Of a DNA stretch of 5,180 nucleotides, positions 1 through 5,180 are shown in pieces. The stretch spans positions 1 through 5,180 of the forward strand of contig JAJDDS010000601.1 in NCBI GenBank assembly GCA_029260195.1, in the 5' to 3' direction. The translations under genes and the position numbers were made by a program. Under the pieces are notes generated by a model that worked only from the letters and a program-made list of their open reading frames with translations, was not told the origin of the DNA and did not search any database. Numbering within the stretch: position 1 is the stretch's first letter; every line of letters starts with the position of its first letter. Source of the stretch: Phycisphaerae bacterium (GTDB lineage: Bacteria > Planctomycetota > Phycisphaerae > UBA1845).

Positions 1-698
1 GCCTCGCCTTCTCGGCTTTCGGCGTTTCCCCCCCCCCAGTCCTTCCGCTGAAAATCACTCAACACATACACCGCGACGTTCACCGTCTCCGGCTGTTCGT
101 CCAACATCCGCCGCAACGACGCGAACACATCCCGCGACGACAATCCGTGCTGCGAAACCGACATCCCGTCGATCCGGCTGAACAGGTCCGCCGTCTGCCG
201 TTCATCCAAGAACACGCCGGCCGACACGGGCGTCTCCATCGCCGACGTCCGCAATACCGTCACCGTGTCGTGCGGCGACTGCTCGCGCAGCAGCTCGATG
301 ATCTGTACCACTCCGCGCTTGGCCCGCTCGAAAACCGTCTCGTCCCCAACCTCGTATCCCATGCTGAACGAATCATCCAGCACGAAGATCCGCTCCGTAC
401 GATCCGACCCGCCCAGCAGCGCAGCCAACCCCTCCGGCCTGAAAAACGGCCGCGCCACAAGCATCGCGATCAACAGCACCGCCAGACACCGCATTAACAT
501 CAGAATCAAATCTTCAAGACGGATGCGCCGCCGGTTCCGGCGCTCTGCCTGCAACAGAAACTCAACCGCCGCCCAGCGAATCCGTTTAAACCGCCGCCGC
601 GCCAGCAGGTGAATAATCACCGGCACGCTCACCGCGCACGCGCCACCCAAAAACAACGATGGCCAAACAAACGCAGCAACAACCGACACGCCCATCAT
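1..698 (-). CDS. BatA-like membrane protein with von Willebrand factor A domain (N-terminal part, runs off left edge)
   Basis: The reading frame is open from ATG at 698 to the window edge (232 codons). A TAA lies directly before this ATG in frame, so translation cannot start further upstream; GAGGG at 713-709 gives a ribosome site 10 nt away. Residues 5-32 form a hydrophobic segment ending in PVIIHLLARRR, followed by RWAAVEFL, the usual look of the BatA-type N-terminal double-membrane domain. A second membrane segment spans about 61-82. A VWA domain begins near 103: VLDDSFSM holds a complete MIDAS DxSxS (D108, S110, S112), and LSD ending at D215 fits the later metal-site loop. The family is thought to hold metal-dependent protein contacts at the membrane and to work with MoxR ATPases. 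The gene lies 239 nt after the DUF58 gene. A run of ten G encodes WGGG at 221-224, and a slip there would change everything beyond it. The C-terminus, where a third membrane segment is often found, is not visible. Confidence 0.93.
   Translation of the reverse strand, partial: MMGVSVVAAFVWPSLFLGGACAVSVPVIIHLLARRRFKRIRWAAVEFLLQAERRNRRRIRLEDLILMLMRCLAVLLIAMLVARPFFRPEGLAALLGGSDRTERIFVLDDSFSMGYEVGDETVFERAKRGVVQIIELLREQSPHDTVTVLRTSAMETPVSAGVFLDERQTADLFSRIDGMSVSQHGLSSRDVFASLRRMLDEQPETVNVAVYVLSDFQRKDWGGGNAESREGE
28..37 (-). repeat. Homopolymer of ten G in the VWA coding strand
   Basis: Ten consecutive C on the plus strand read as ten G in the coding strand of the VWA gene, right after the LSDFQRKDW segment. 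The given length keeps the frame open to the window edge. A one-base shorter tract also stays open over the few codons visible (reading ETPKAEKA), so the true length cannot be decided here. Such tracts are prone to polymerase slippage and to sequencing error. Confidence 0.9.
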
Positions 699-832
699 TT
701 ACCGCCGACCCTCACAACTATCCTGCCGTCAACCATCAACTTCCGCCCCTCGCGCTTCCAACTTCCCATCCCTCTTCTCTCTGTGCCCGCTGTGTCCTCT
801 GTGGCTAAATTCTTTTTCCGTTCTTCCATCAT
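695..832 (-). CDS. Possible small ORF (45 codons) upstream-coupled to the VWA gene
   Basis: An open frame starts at tandem ATG codons (832 and 829) preceded by GAGGTGGG; GAGG is 4 nt from the first ATG and 7 nt from the second, so the second is the better start. It ends in TGA at 697-695, overlapping the ATG of the VWA gene at 698 (ATGA arrangement), the geometry of translational coupling. The peptide is strongly charged (begins MMEERKKNLATEDTAG, ends VVRVGGK), with no membrane segment and no domain I recognise. The central ATEDTAGTER stretch is a translation of the repeat in the spacer, which argues that the frame may be accidental. If it is translated, its most likely role is to carry ribosomes through the spacer to the VWA start, not to make a functional protein. 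Confidence is low. Confidence 0.22.
   Translation of the reverse strand: MMEERKKNLATEDTAGTERRGMGSWKREGRKLMVDGRIVVRVGGK
779..819 (-). repeat. CAGAGG-type intergenic repeat, copy A
   Basis: On the minus strand the core reads TTTAGCCACAGAGGACACAG followed by CGGGCACAGAG. It has an internal period of about 9 nt built on CACAGAGG / CACAGCGG / CACAGAG. It lies about 80 nt downstream of copy B and has the same order of parts: an A-run, then TTAA or TTTA, then CRCAGAGG units. Confidence 0.6.
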
Positions 833-841
833 CCCACCTCA

Positions 842-866
842 GCGCCGCTCCCCTCCATTCCGGCGC
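842..866 (-). other. Weak hairpin in the spacer
   Basis: An inverted repeat of six bases (842-847 gcgccg against 861-866 cggcgc) encloses a 13-nt loop. It sits between the two repeat copies and overlaps a GGCGCGCC palindrome at 862-869. No T-run follows on either strand, so it does not look like an intrinsic terminator. It may be a structural part of the repeat or chance in GC-rich DNA. Confidence 0.3.
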
Positions 867-897
867 GCCTCCGCGCCCTCTGCGTTAATCCGTTTTT
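865..897 (-). repeat. CAGAGG-type intergenic repeat, copy B
   Basis: On the minus strand it reads AAAAACGGATTAACGCAGAG and then GGCGCGGAGGCGC. Aligned to copy A, the CGCAGAGGGCGCGG portion matches CACAGAGGACACAG, the differences being mainly transitions (A/G on this strand), as expected for diverged copies of one element. Confidence 0.55.
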
Positions 898-937
898 CTT
901 GGTTCTCCGTTTCTCATCTTTCGGTTTTCGGTTCTCT

Positions 938-1861
938 TCACGCCGTCGACCTCTGCCGATGCATCCGATTCGCCAGAAACCGCGTCAACGCCACATCCAA
1001 CGGATCAGCCGTACTCAACAACGCGTAGTCGATCCCATGATCCAGACACGTCCCCCGAATTCGCGACACGAACCCCTGAACAGCCTCGATGTAGCTCCGC
1101 CGCAACGACTGCGGATCGGTCCGAATTTCGACGTCCAGATCCTCCATTCCCTCGAACAATGTCTGATCCGTAAACGGAAACTCCAACTCGTCACGATCAA
1201 GCACGTGCATCACCAACACGTCGTGCTGGCTGAACCGAAACCTCTGCAGCCCATTGACGATGTCATTGAAATCCGTCAGCAAATCTGAAATCAGCACCAC
1301 CAGCCCCCGCCGCGGCATCTGCTCCGCCAAATGCTGAAACACAATCTTCGTATCCGTGGCTTCGTCCGGCGCCGTATCTTCCAAACACTGCACCAGCCCG
1401 ATCAACCCCGCCCGGCTCGTCGACACCGGCAACTGCCTACGAATCTCCCGATCGAACAGCGTCAGTCCCACCCCGTCCTGCTGCCGATGCGACACATGCG
1501 CCAAACAGGCCGCCAATGTGGCTGCGTAATCCCACTTGGTCATCAATCCGTCGCGCGCGTCGTGTTCCGGATACGCCATCGACCCCGAACAGTCCAGCAC
1601 CACGTGCGTGCGCAGATTCGTCTCGACCTCATACTCCTTAATCAACAGACGATCGGTCTTTGCGTACGCCCGCCAATCCAAATGGCGAACGTCGTCACCC
1701 GGCACGTACTGGCGGTGTTCGGCGAACTCCACACTGAACCCTTTGTACGGGCTTTTGTGCAGTCCGCTCAAGAATCCCTCGACCACGCGCCGCGCGCGCA
1801 GTTCCAGCCGGCCGATCTTCGATAGTACGTCAGGACGAAAGTAGTTTGCCGAATCGTTCAT
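938..1861 (-). CDS. DUF58 protein with VWA-like fold (MoxR partner)
   Basis: The product is 307 residues with no signal peptide or membrane segment, so it is predicted cytoplasmic. The DUF58 signature lies at about 46-79: FAEHRQYVPGDD, RHLDWRAYAKTDR and LIKEYE. The VWA-like part follows, with LDCSGSM giving an intact MIDAS DxSxS (D90, S92, S94) and a later ISD motif at D193. Length and motif order match the short soluble DUF58 proteins found next to MoxR genes. Family knowledge suggests a role as adaptor or substrate-presenting partner of the ATPase; the client is unknown. The ATG at 1861 is preceded by GGAG at 1869-1866, and its N-terminus (DVLSKIGRLELRARRVVEG) has the usual form, so the 32-nt overlap with the MoxR gene is probably real and implies coupled translation. 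The TGA at 940-938 is followed by the repeat-bearing spacer. Confidence 0.96.
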   Translation of the reverse strand: MNDSANYFRPDVLSKIGRLELRARRVVEGFLSGLHKSPYKGFSVEFAEHRQYVPGDDVRHLDWRAYAKTDRLLIKEYEVETNLRTHVVLDCSGSMAYPEHDARDGLMTKWDYAATLAACLAHVSHRQQDGVGLTLFDREIRRQLPVSTSRAGLIGLVQCLEDTAPDEATDTKIVFQHLAEQMPRRGLVVLISDLLTDFNDIVNGLQRFRFSQHDVLVMHVLDRDELEFPFTDQTLFEGMEDLDVEIRTDPQSLRRSYIEAVQGFVSRIRGTCLDHGIDYALLSTADPLDVALTRFLANRMHRQRSTA

Positions 1862-2915
1862 GACGCTCCAATTCCGTCTCGTTCGGACGTATTACGTCCA
1901 GCAACTCTTCGATCACGCGATCCGGTGTATACCCCTCAGCCTCGGCTGAATAATTCGTCACGATCCGGTGACGCAACACCGGCCGCGCCAGATCACGAAC
2001 GTCGTCCGCCGACAAATGGACCCTTCCGCGAAGCGCCGCCAGGGCCTTTCCGCCCAGGATCAACGACTGAACCGCTCGTGGCCCCGCTCCCCATGTCAGC
2101 ATCTTCTTCACGAACTCCGGCGCGTCGTCCTCGTTGGGGCGCGTCGCGCGAACCAGATCCAACGCGTGTCGAATCACATCCGTCGCGGCAGGAATCCGCC
2201 GCACAAGCTGCTGAAACCCAATGATCTCATTACCGGTGAACACCTTCTCCACCGACACCTCGCCCGCGACCGTGGTCCGTTCCGCGATCTGGTATTCCTG
2301 CTCGTAGCTCGGGTAGTTCACGAAGACCTTGAACATGAACCGGTCCTGCTGCGCCTCCGGCAGCGGATACGTCCCCTCCTGTTCGATGGGGTTCTGCGTC
2401 GCCAAGACGAAAAACGGTTGCGCCAACTCGTGCCGCTCAGTCCCCACCGTCACCTGCCGTTCCTGCATCGCTTCCAAGAGCGCCGCCTGCGTCTTCGGCG
2501 GCGTCCGATTGATTTCGTCCGCAAGAATGACGTGCGCAAAGATCGGACCCGCGATGAACTTCAGTTCTCGGTGACCGCTGGCTTTGTCCTCCTGAATCAC
2601 GTCCGTCCCGGTAATATCCGACGGCATCAAGTCCGGAGTGAACTGAATCCGGTTGAACGACAAGGCCAGGCAGCGGGCGGCCGTCGATATCATCAACGTC
2701 TTCGCCAGCCCCGGGACGCCCTCCAGTATCACGTGCCCGTTCGACAGAATCGCGACCAGAAGCTGGTCCAGGACTTCGTCCTGACCCACGATCACCCGCC
2801 CCATCTCGCGACGGATGCGTTCGTACCCCTCTTTCAACCGCTCGACCGCCTCCAGCTCAGCCGCGCCAGCCGGGACCGCCGCGGGTGCGGACTGCGATGC
2901 GCATTCATCATTCAT
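1830..2915 (-). CDS. moxR: MoxR-family AAA+ ATPase
   Basis: This 361-residue protein is a full-length AAA+ ATPase of the MoxR family. Walker A is GVPGLAKT (66-73), Walker B is VILADE with D133 and E134, and the following INRTPPKTQAALLEAMQE is the family's hallmark helix region. Sensor 1 is N175 in ATQNPIEQEGTYPLPEAQQDR, and sensor 2 is R280 in GAGPRAVQSL. The lid domain with RPVLRHRI follows at about 297-318. The first 20 or so residues are an alanine-rich tail before the fold. MoxR proteins are thought to use ATP hydrolysis as chaperone-like remodelers of partner or client complexes that carry VWA domains, which fits the DUF58 and VWA genes downstream. ATG at 2915 is the only good start; the ribosome site is weak (GAGA about 7 nt away). 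The 3' end overlaps the DUF58 gene by 32 nt. All catalytic residues expected for activity are present. Confidence 0.97.
   Translation of the reverse strand: MNDECASQSAPAAVPAGAAELEAVERLKEGYERIRREMGRVIVGQDEVLDQLLVAILSNGHVILEGVPGLAKTLMISTAARCLALSFNRIQFTPDLMPSDITGTDVIQEDKASGHRELKFIAGPIFAHVILADEINRTPPKTQAALLEAMQERQVTVGTERHELAQPFFVLATQNPIEQEGTYPLPEAQQDRFMFKVFVNYPSYEQEYQIAERTTVAGEVSVEKVFTGNEIIGFQQLVRRIPAATDVIRHALDLVRATRPNEDDAPEFVKKMLTWGAGPRAVQSLILGGKALAALRGRVHLSADDVRDLARPVLRHRIVTNYSAEAEGYTPDRVIEELLDVIRPNETELERHERFGKLLSS
1866..1869 (-). promoter_or_regulatory. Ribosome binding site of the DUF58 gene, inside the MoxR gene
   Basis: GGAG lies 4 nt before the ATG at 1861, within the final codons of the MoxR gene. 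The spacing is a little short but supports this start, and places initiation of the DUF58 gene where ribosomes are finishing MoxR. Confidence 0.55.
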
Positions 2916-2919
2916 CTGT

Positions 2920-2933
2920 GTTTCTCGAGTAAC
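2920..2933. promoter_or_regulatory. Imperfect 14-bp dyad before the MoxR gene
   Basis: GTTTCTCGAGTAAC is symmetric except for one mismatched pair (GTT-n-CTCGAG-n-AAC). It lies in the 48-nt gap between the toroid gene and the MoxR gene, ending 4 nt before the MoxR ATG, so it overlaps the ribosome-binding zone. It could be a protein site or a small RNA structure limiting MoxR translation; it is short enough to be chance. Confidence 0.2.
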
Positions 2934-2963
2934 TGTCTCTAGTTCAATAAGTTGGCAGCCACA

Positions 2964-4004
2964 CTATCGCTGCATGATGGGCAACTGACTGTACGGCAAT
3001 TGCAATATGATCAGTGCGACCGATGTACCGTACACCGGGCCCACACTCCGATCATCCCAGGATCCGTTTTCCGACTGCATGCGCAACAGCTTGTCACGCA
3101 TCTCCGGAAAATACTGATCCCACTCTTCCTCTCCGGCCAGATACAACACCTGCGCCATATACAAGTGCGCATAGTACCAATGACCGGTCGACGAGTTGAT
3201 GTGGATGTTATCCTTCGCATATTTCATCGCGCGAAGTGCGAGTGGATTGTCATACTCCCCCCCGTTGAACCAGCAGCACGCGGCAGCCGCGGTGATCGCC
3301 GGGCGTGACGGACCTGGGTGGTTCGCCCGATACGCGATCCCCCCGTCGCTGTTCATCGACAACTCCAGATACCCCATCGCGTCGTCGATCACTTGCTTCG
3401 GGACCGACACGCCCGCATTCCTACACGAACGAAGCGCCTGCACCTGCGTGATCGTCACCGACCCCTCGTCGCCGCCGCTCGTAGGCTGATAAATCCACCC
3501 CCCCACTCGACTCTGCGCCCGCGCGGTCAACTCCACAGCCCGGTCCAACATGTGCTTCAATTGCCGCTCCCGTTCGACATCTTCGCTCATCCCGTACAAC
3601 TGGCTTAGAAACAACATCCCGAATCCGTGCCCGTACATAGGCCGCGAATCGTCCCCCCCGCGCGTAATTAACCCCGACGGCTTCGTCGAGTTCAAGAAGA
3701 ACTTCGCTGTCCGATCCACCTGCGGCGCATAACGCCCCTGCGTGGTCGTCGTACCGTCCATGAGTATCGCCAATCCCGCCAGCGCGCTCATCGCCACGGG
3801 ATAACGGCCGTACCGCCCCTCGTTCCGCCACGCCCCGTCACGCCCTTGCGTCTGCGCCAAGTACTTCAGCCCCTTCTCGATGGCGGCCTCAGCCTCCGGT
3901 GTGATGTGCTTGGGGCGCCCACCGTCCGCGGACGCGACCGACACCGCGGCTGCGACCAAACCGGCACAACACACCCTCCGCAACATCACCGAGCCCTTCA
4001 TCAT
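2964..4004 (-). CDS. Secreted prenyltransferase/squalene-oxidase repeat (alpha/alpha-toroid) protein
   Basis: From ATG at 4004 the product is 346 residues. An N-terminal signal peptide is clear: basic start, hydrophobic core CCAGLVAAAVSVASA, then cleavage probably before DGG at about 27. The mature part shows toroid repeats of the terpene-cyclase/prenyltransferase superfamily: GLKYLAQTQGRDGAWR (45-60), the YLELSMNSDGGIAYR region (212-226), and KLLRMQSENGSWDD (305-318), plus GGWIYQP (168-174). The ending LQLPYSQLPIMQR resembles planctomycete members of this group. No DxDD acid motif of class II cyclases is present, so cyclase activity is not expected; a binding or scaffold role outside the cytoplasm is more likely, with unknown ligand. 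The start lies 2 nt after the PQQ-like gene's TGA with GGGAG about 10 nt upstream. ATG at 3986, with AAGGG 7 nt before it, is a good alternative giving a shorter signal peptide. No lipobox is seen. Confidence 0.9.
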   Translation of the reverse strand: MMKGSVMLRRVCCAGLVAAAVSVASADGGRPKHITPEAEAAIEKGLKYLAQTQGRDGAWRNEGRYGRYPVAMSALAGLAILMDGTTTTQGRYAPQVDRTAKFFLNSTKPSGLITRGGDDSRPMYGHGFGMLFLSQLYGMSEDVERERQLKHMLDRAVELTARAQSRVGGWIYQPTSGGDEGSVTITQVQALRSCRNAGVSVPKQVIDDAMGYLELSMNSDGGIAYRANHPGPSRPAITAAAACCWFNGGEYDNPLALRAMKYAKDNIHINSSTGHWYYAHLYMAQVLYLAGEEEWDQYFPEMRDKLLRMQSENGSWDDRSVGPVYGTSVALIILQLPYSQLPIMQR

Positions 4005-4006
4005 AC

Positions 4007-5180
4007 TCAATCCACTCCCTCCGAATCGCCGCCGGCATCCTGCTCCGTCGTCGTGCCGTACGTCACCACGCCGCGTGTCGTCTGCAACGCCAATCTCCCG
4101 GGCCACACAGCCATCTCGCCCGTCAACCGCTCGCCGGGAATCTCAGGGTACAACGTTTCGCCAACCGACTCACCCGTGCGCTTGTCGATCAGGACCACCG
4201 ACTGACGATACCACGAATTCCGCATCCGGCCCTCTCGATGCGCCTCCGCATCACGCGCGGTCGGCTCCATCGTCACGACCGGAATCACTCCCGCCAACTC
4301 GTTCAGATGCGGCCCGACGACGGTACCGATGAAATCCCTTGTCCACAGCGTCTCGACACCGTCGCCAGCGCTCAGATCAACGCCCGCCAAACTCCACCGA
4401 TACCCATCCGCCGTCTCCTCGACCCCGCTCAGCACCAAAACGCCCGAATCCAACACGCCGTCAACCGGTCCACCGGGCAGTTCGTCAAACCGTCGCTCCA
4501 GCAGAACTTGCCCGCTCCGCGTATCCAGCATCCAACAATAACCACTCGCACCGGTAACCACCAACGTCCCTTCGGCCGGCTCGAACATCCCCACCGGATC
4601 CTCCGCCAATGGCCGCGACCACAACCGCGTCCCGGTGCGAACATCGTACCCCACGATCGCGCGCCCATCCGGACCCGCTAGAACGCCCTTCGCGTACGCC
4701 AACGGTATCTCTACTTCCGACGTCGTACCGGCGCTCGGCTGACGAAACGCCAGATCGCACAACGCGACACCCGTGTCCATCGCGAACACGTGTACCGTCT
4801 CCAGGCGCGGGCCAGCCGTCAGCACGACGCCATCCCGAATCCGCACCACGCGAACCGATTCCGACCCCATGTTGCGACGCCAGATCGGCGACATGGGGTG
4901 CTTTCCATCCATCGCCCGATACACCGCCAGCGTTCGCGATGCCAACATGCACGCGATCCGACCGTCAGCCACGTCCGTCGCCGCCGCCGCCCGGTGTGCC
5001 GGCTCACCGTACGACTGCCCCGCCCGAAACGGAATCGCCCACAAACCACGACCCGTGATCGCCCCGACCGCGTGGAGGCCCCGCGAACTTCCGATGACGA
5101 CCGTTTGTCCGTCCGCAAGCGCCGTCCGCGAATCCAGTGCGCCGCCACCCACGGCGTTCCTCTCGGTCATCGCCTCGGCG
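4007..5180 (-). CDS. PQQ-like beta-propeller repeat protein (C-terminal part, 5' end outside window)
   Basis: About 390 codons are visible and the frame stays open to the right edge. Repeated blade-like units of about 40-50 residues are visible: VVIGSSRGLHAVGAITGRGL, then AIVGYDVRTGTRLWSRPL, then CWMLDTRSGQVLLERRF, then LAGVDLSAGDGVETLWTRDF, and SVVLIDKRTGESVGETLYP. These carry the small-residue/aspartate/TG/W pattern of PQQ-like (quinoprotein-type) propellers. No catalytic residues of true PQQ dehydrogenases are recognised, so a binding or scaffold role is more likely than an enzyme. The first visible ATG (5170) has GAGG only 2 nt away, no signal peptide, and is followed at once by a blade, so the real start is probably upstream. 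Its TGA at 4009-4007 is 2 nt before the toroid gene. Planctomycete members are often long and exported; export cannot be judged here. Confidence 0.85.
   Translation of the reverse strand, partial: AEAMTERNAVGGGALDSRTALADGQTVVIGSSRGLHAVGAITGRGLWAIPFRAGQSYGEPAHRAAAATDVADGRIACMLASRTLAVYRAMDGKHPMSPIWRRNMGSESVRVVRIRDGVVLTAGPRLETVHVFAMDTGVALCDLAFRQPSAGTTSEVEIPLAYAKGVLAGPDGRAIVGYDVRTGTRLWSRPLAEDPVGMFEPAEGTLVVTGASGYCWMLDTRSGQVLLERRFDELPGGPVDGVLDSGVLVLSGVEETADGYRWSLAGVDLSAGDGVETLWTRDFIGTVVGPHLNELAGVIPVVTMEPTARDAEAHREGRMRNSWYRQSVVLIDKRTGESVGETLYPEIPGERLTGEMAVWPGRLALQTTRGVVTYGTTTEQDAGGDSEGVD

Larger units (their letters stand above)
699..937 (-). repeat. Repeat-bearing 239-nt spacer between DUF58 and VWA genes
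   Basis: This is the only sizeable gap in the gene block. On the sense (minus) strand it is mostly A and G, with short runs such as GAACCGAAAACCGAAAG next to the DUF58 stop, two related CAGAGG-type repeats, and GGAAGTTGGAAG / GGAAGTTGATGG near the VWA start. Strings of this kind recur as dispersed intergenic elements in genomes of Planctomycetota, Verrucomicrobiota and relatives, as I recall them; copy number in this genome cannot be seen from one window. No terminator with a U-tract and no convincing promoter was found, so read-through from the DUF58 gene is plausible. Confidence 0.6.

Noticed and set aside
699..745. Promoter for the VWA gene (TTGACG and GATAGT-like boxes)
   Set aside because: The boxes are only 4 nt apart or otherwise badly spaced, so they do not form a plausible sigma-70 promoter.
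842..866. Intrinsic terminator after the DUF58 gene
   Set aside because: The stem is only six pairs with a 13-nt loop and no T-run follows on either strand.
779..897. CRISPR array from the two related repeats
   Set aside because: There are only two diverged copies with internal short periods, no regular spacers and no cas genes nearby.
885..917. Ten-codon frame starting at ATG 917
   Set aside because: It has no ribosome site, lies in low-complexity A/G-rich DNA and ends inside repeat copy B.
1331..1825. Plus-strand open frame opposite the DUF58 gene
   Set aside because: It is antisense to a conserved gene, low in recognisable features, and has no ribosome site or partner genes on the plus strand.
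1968..2942. Long plus-strand open frame (324 codons) opposite the MoxR gene
   Set aside because: It lies antisense to a clearly conserved MoxR gene; its arginine-, histidine- and glutamine-rich translation shows no domain and is the usual by-product of GC-rich coding DNA.
2964..4106. Longer toroid protein starting at 4106 inside the PQQ-like gene
   Set aside because: The extra 34 residues are polar and would place the signal peptide internally; the ATG at 4004 (or 3986) restores a proper signal peptide and a normal gene junction.
4007..5170. ATG at 5170 as the true start of the PQQ-like protein
   Set aside because: The frame is open to the edge, GAGG is only 2 nt from the ATG, and a propeller blade follows without any signal sequence, so the gene most likely begins outside the window.

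Overview
The window carries one block of five co-oriented genes, all on the minus strand, so transcription runs from right to left. The composition is fairly GC-rich. An exported prenyltransferase-like toroid protein and a PQQ-like beta-propeller protein sit beside a MoxR/DUF58/BatA-type VWA set. From memory this arrangement is typical of Planctomycetota. That assignment rests on gene content and protein style, not on a phylogenetic marker.

Layout in transcription order: (1) 5180-4007, the C-terminal part of a PQQ-like beta-propeller protein whose 5' end lies outside the window; (2) 4004-2964, a secreted alpha/alpha-toroid protein of the prenyltransferase/squalene-oxidase repeat type, starting 2 nt after the previous stop; (3) a 48-nt gap holding a small imperfect dyad; (4) 2915-1830, a MoxR-family AAA+ ATPase with intact Walker A, Walker B and sensor motifs; (5) 1861-938, a DUF58 protein with an intact MIDAS motif, overlapping the MoxR gene by 32 nt; (6) a 239-nt spacer (937-699), purine-rich on the transcribed sense strand, holding two diverged copies of a short repeat, a weak hairpin and a possible 45-codon ORF; (7) 698 to the left edge, the N-terminal part of a membrane-anchored BatA-like VWA protein, with a run of ten G in its coding strand close to the edge.

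MoxR ATPases are thought to act as chaperone-like machines paired with VWA-domain proteins. Here the ATPase, a soluble DUF58/VWA adaptor and a membrane VWA protein form such a module. The two upstream genes encode (or probably encode) proteins acting outside the cytoplasm. They are packed tightly enough to share a transcript with the module, which suggests, as inference only, a functional link at the cell envelope.

The most unusual part is the spacer before the VWA gene. It breaks an otherwise compact operon with repeat-like DNA, yet it keeps a small open frame that runs through the repeat and overlaps the VWA start codon. No RNA genes, CRISPR arrays, transposases or convincing promoters or terminators were seen.
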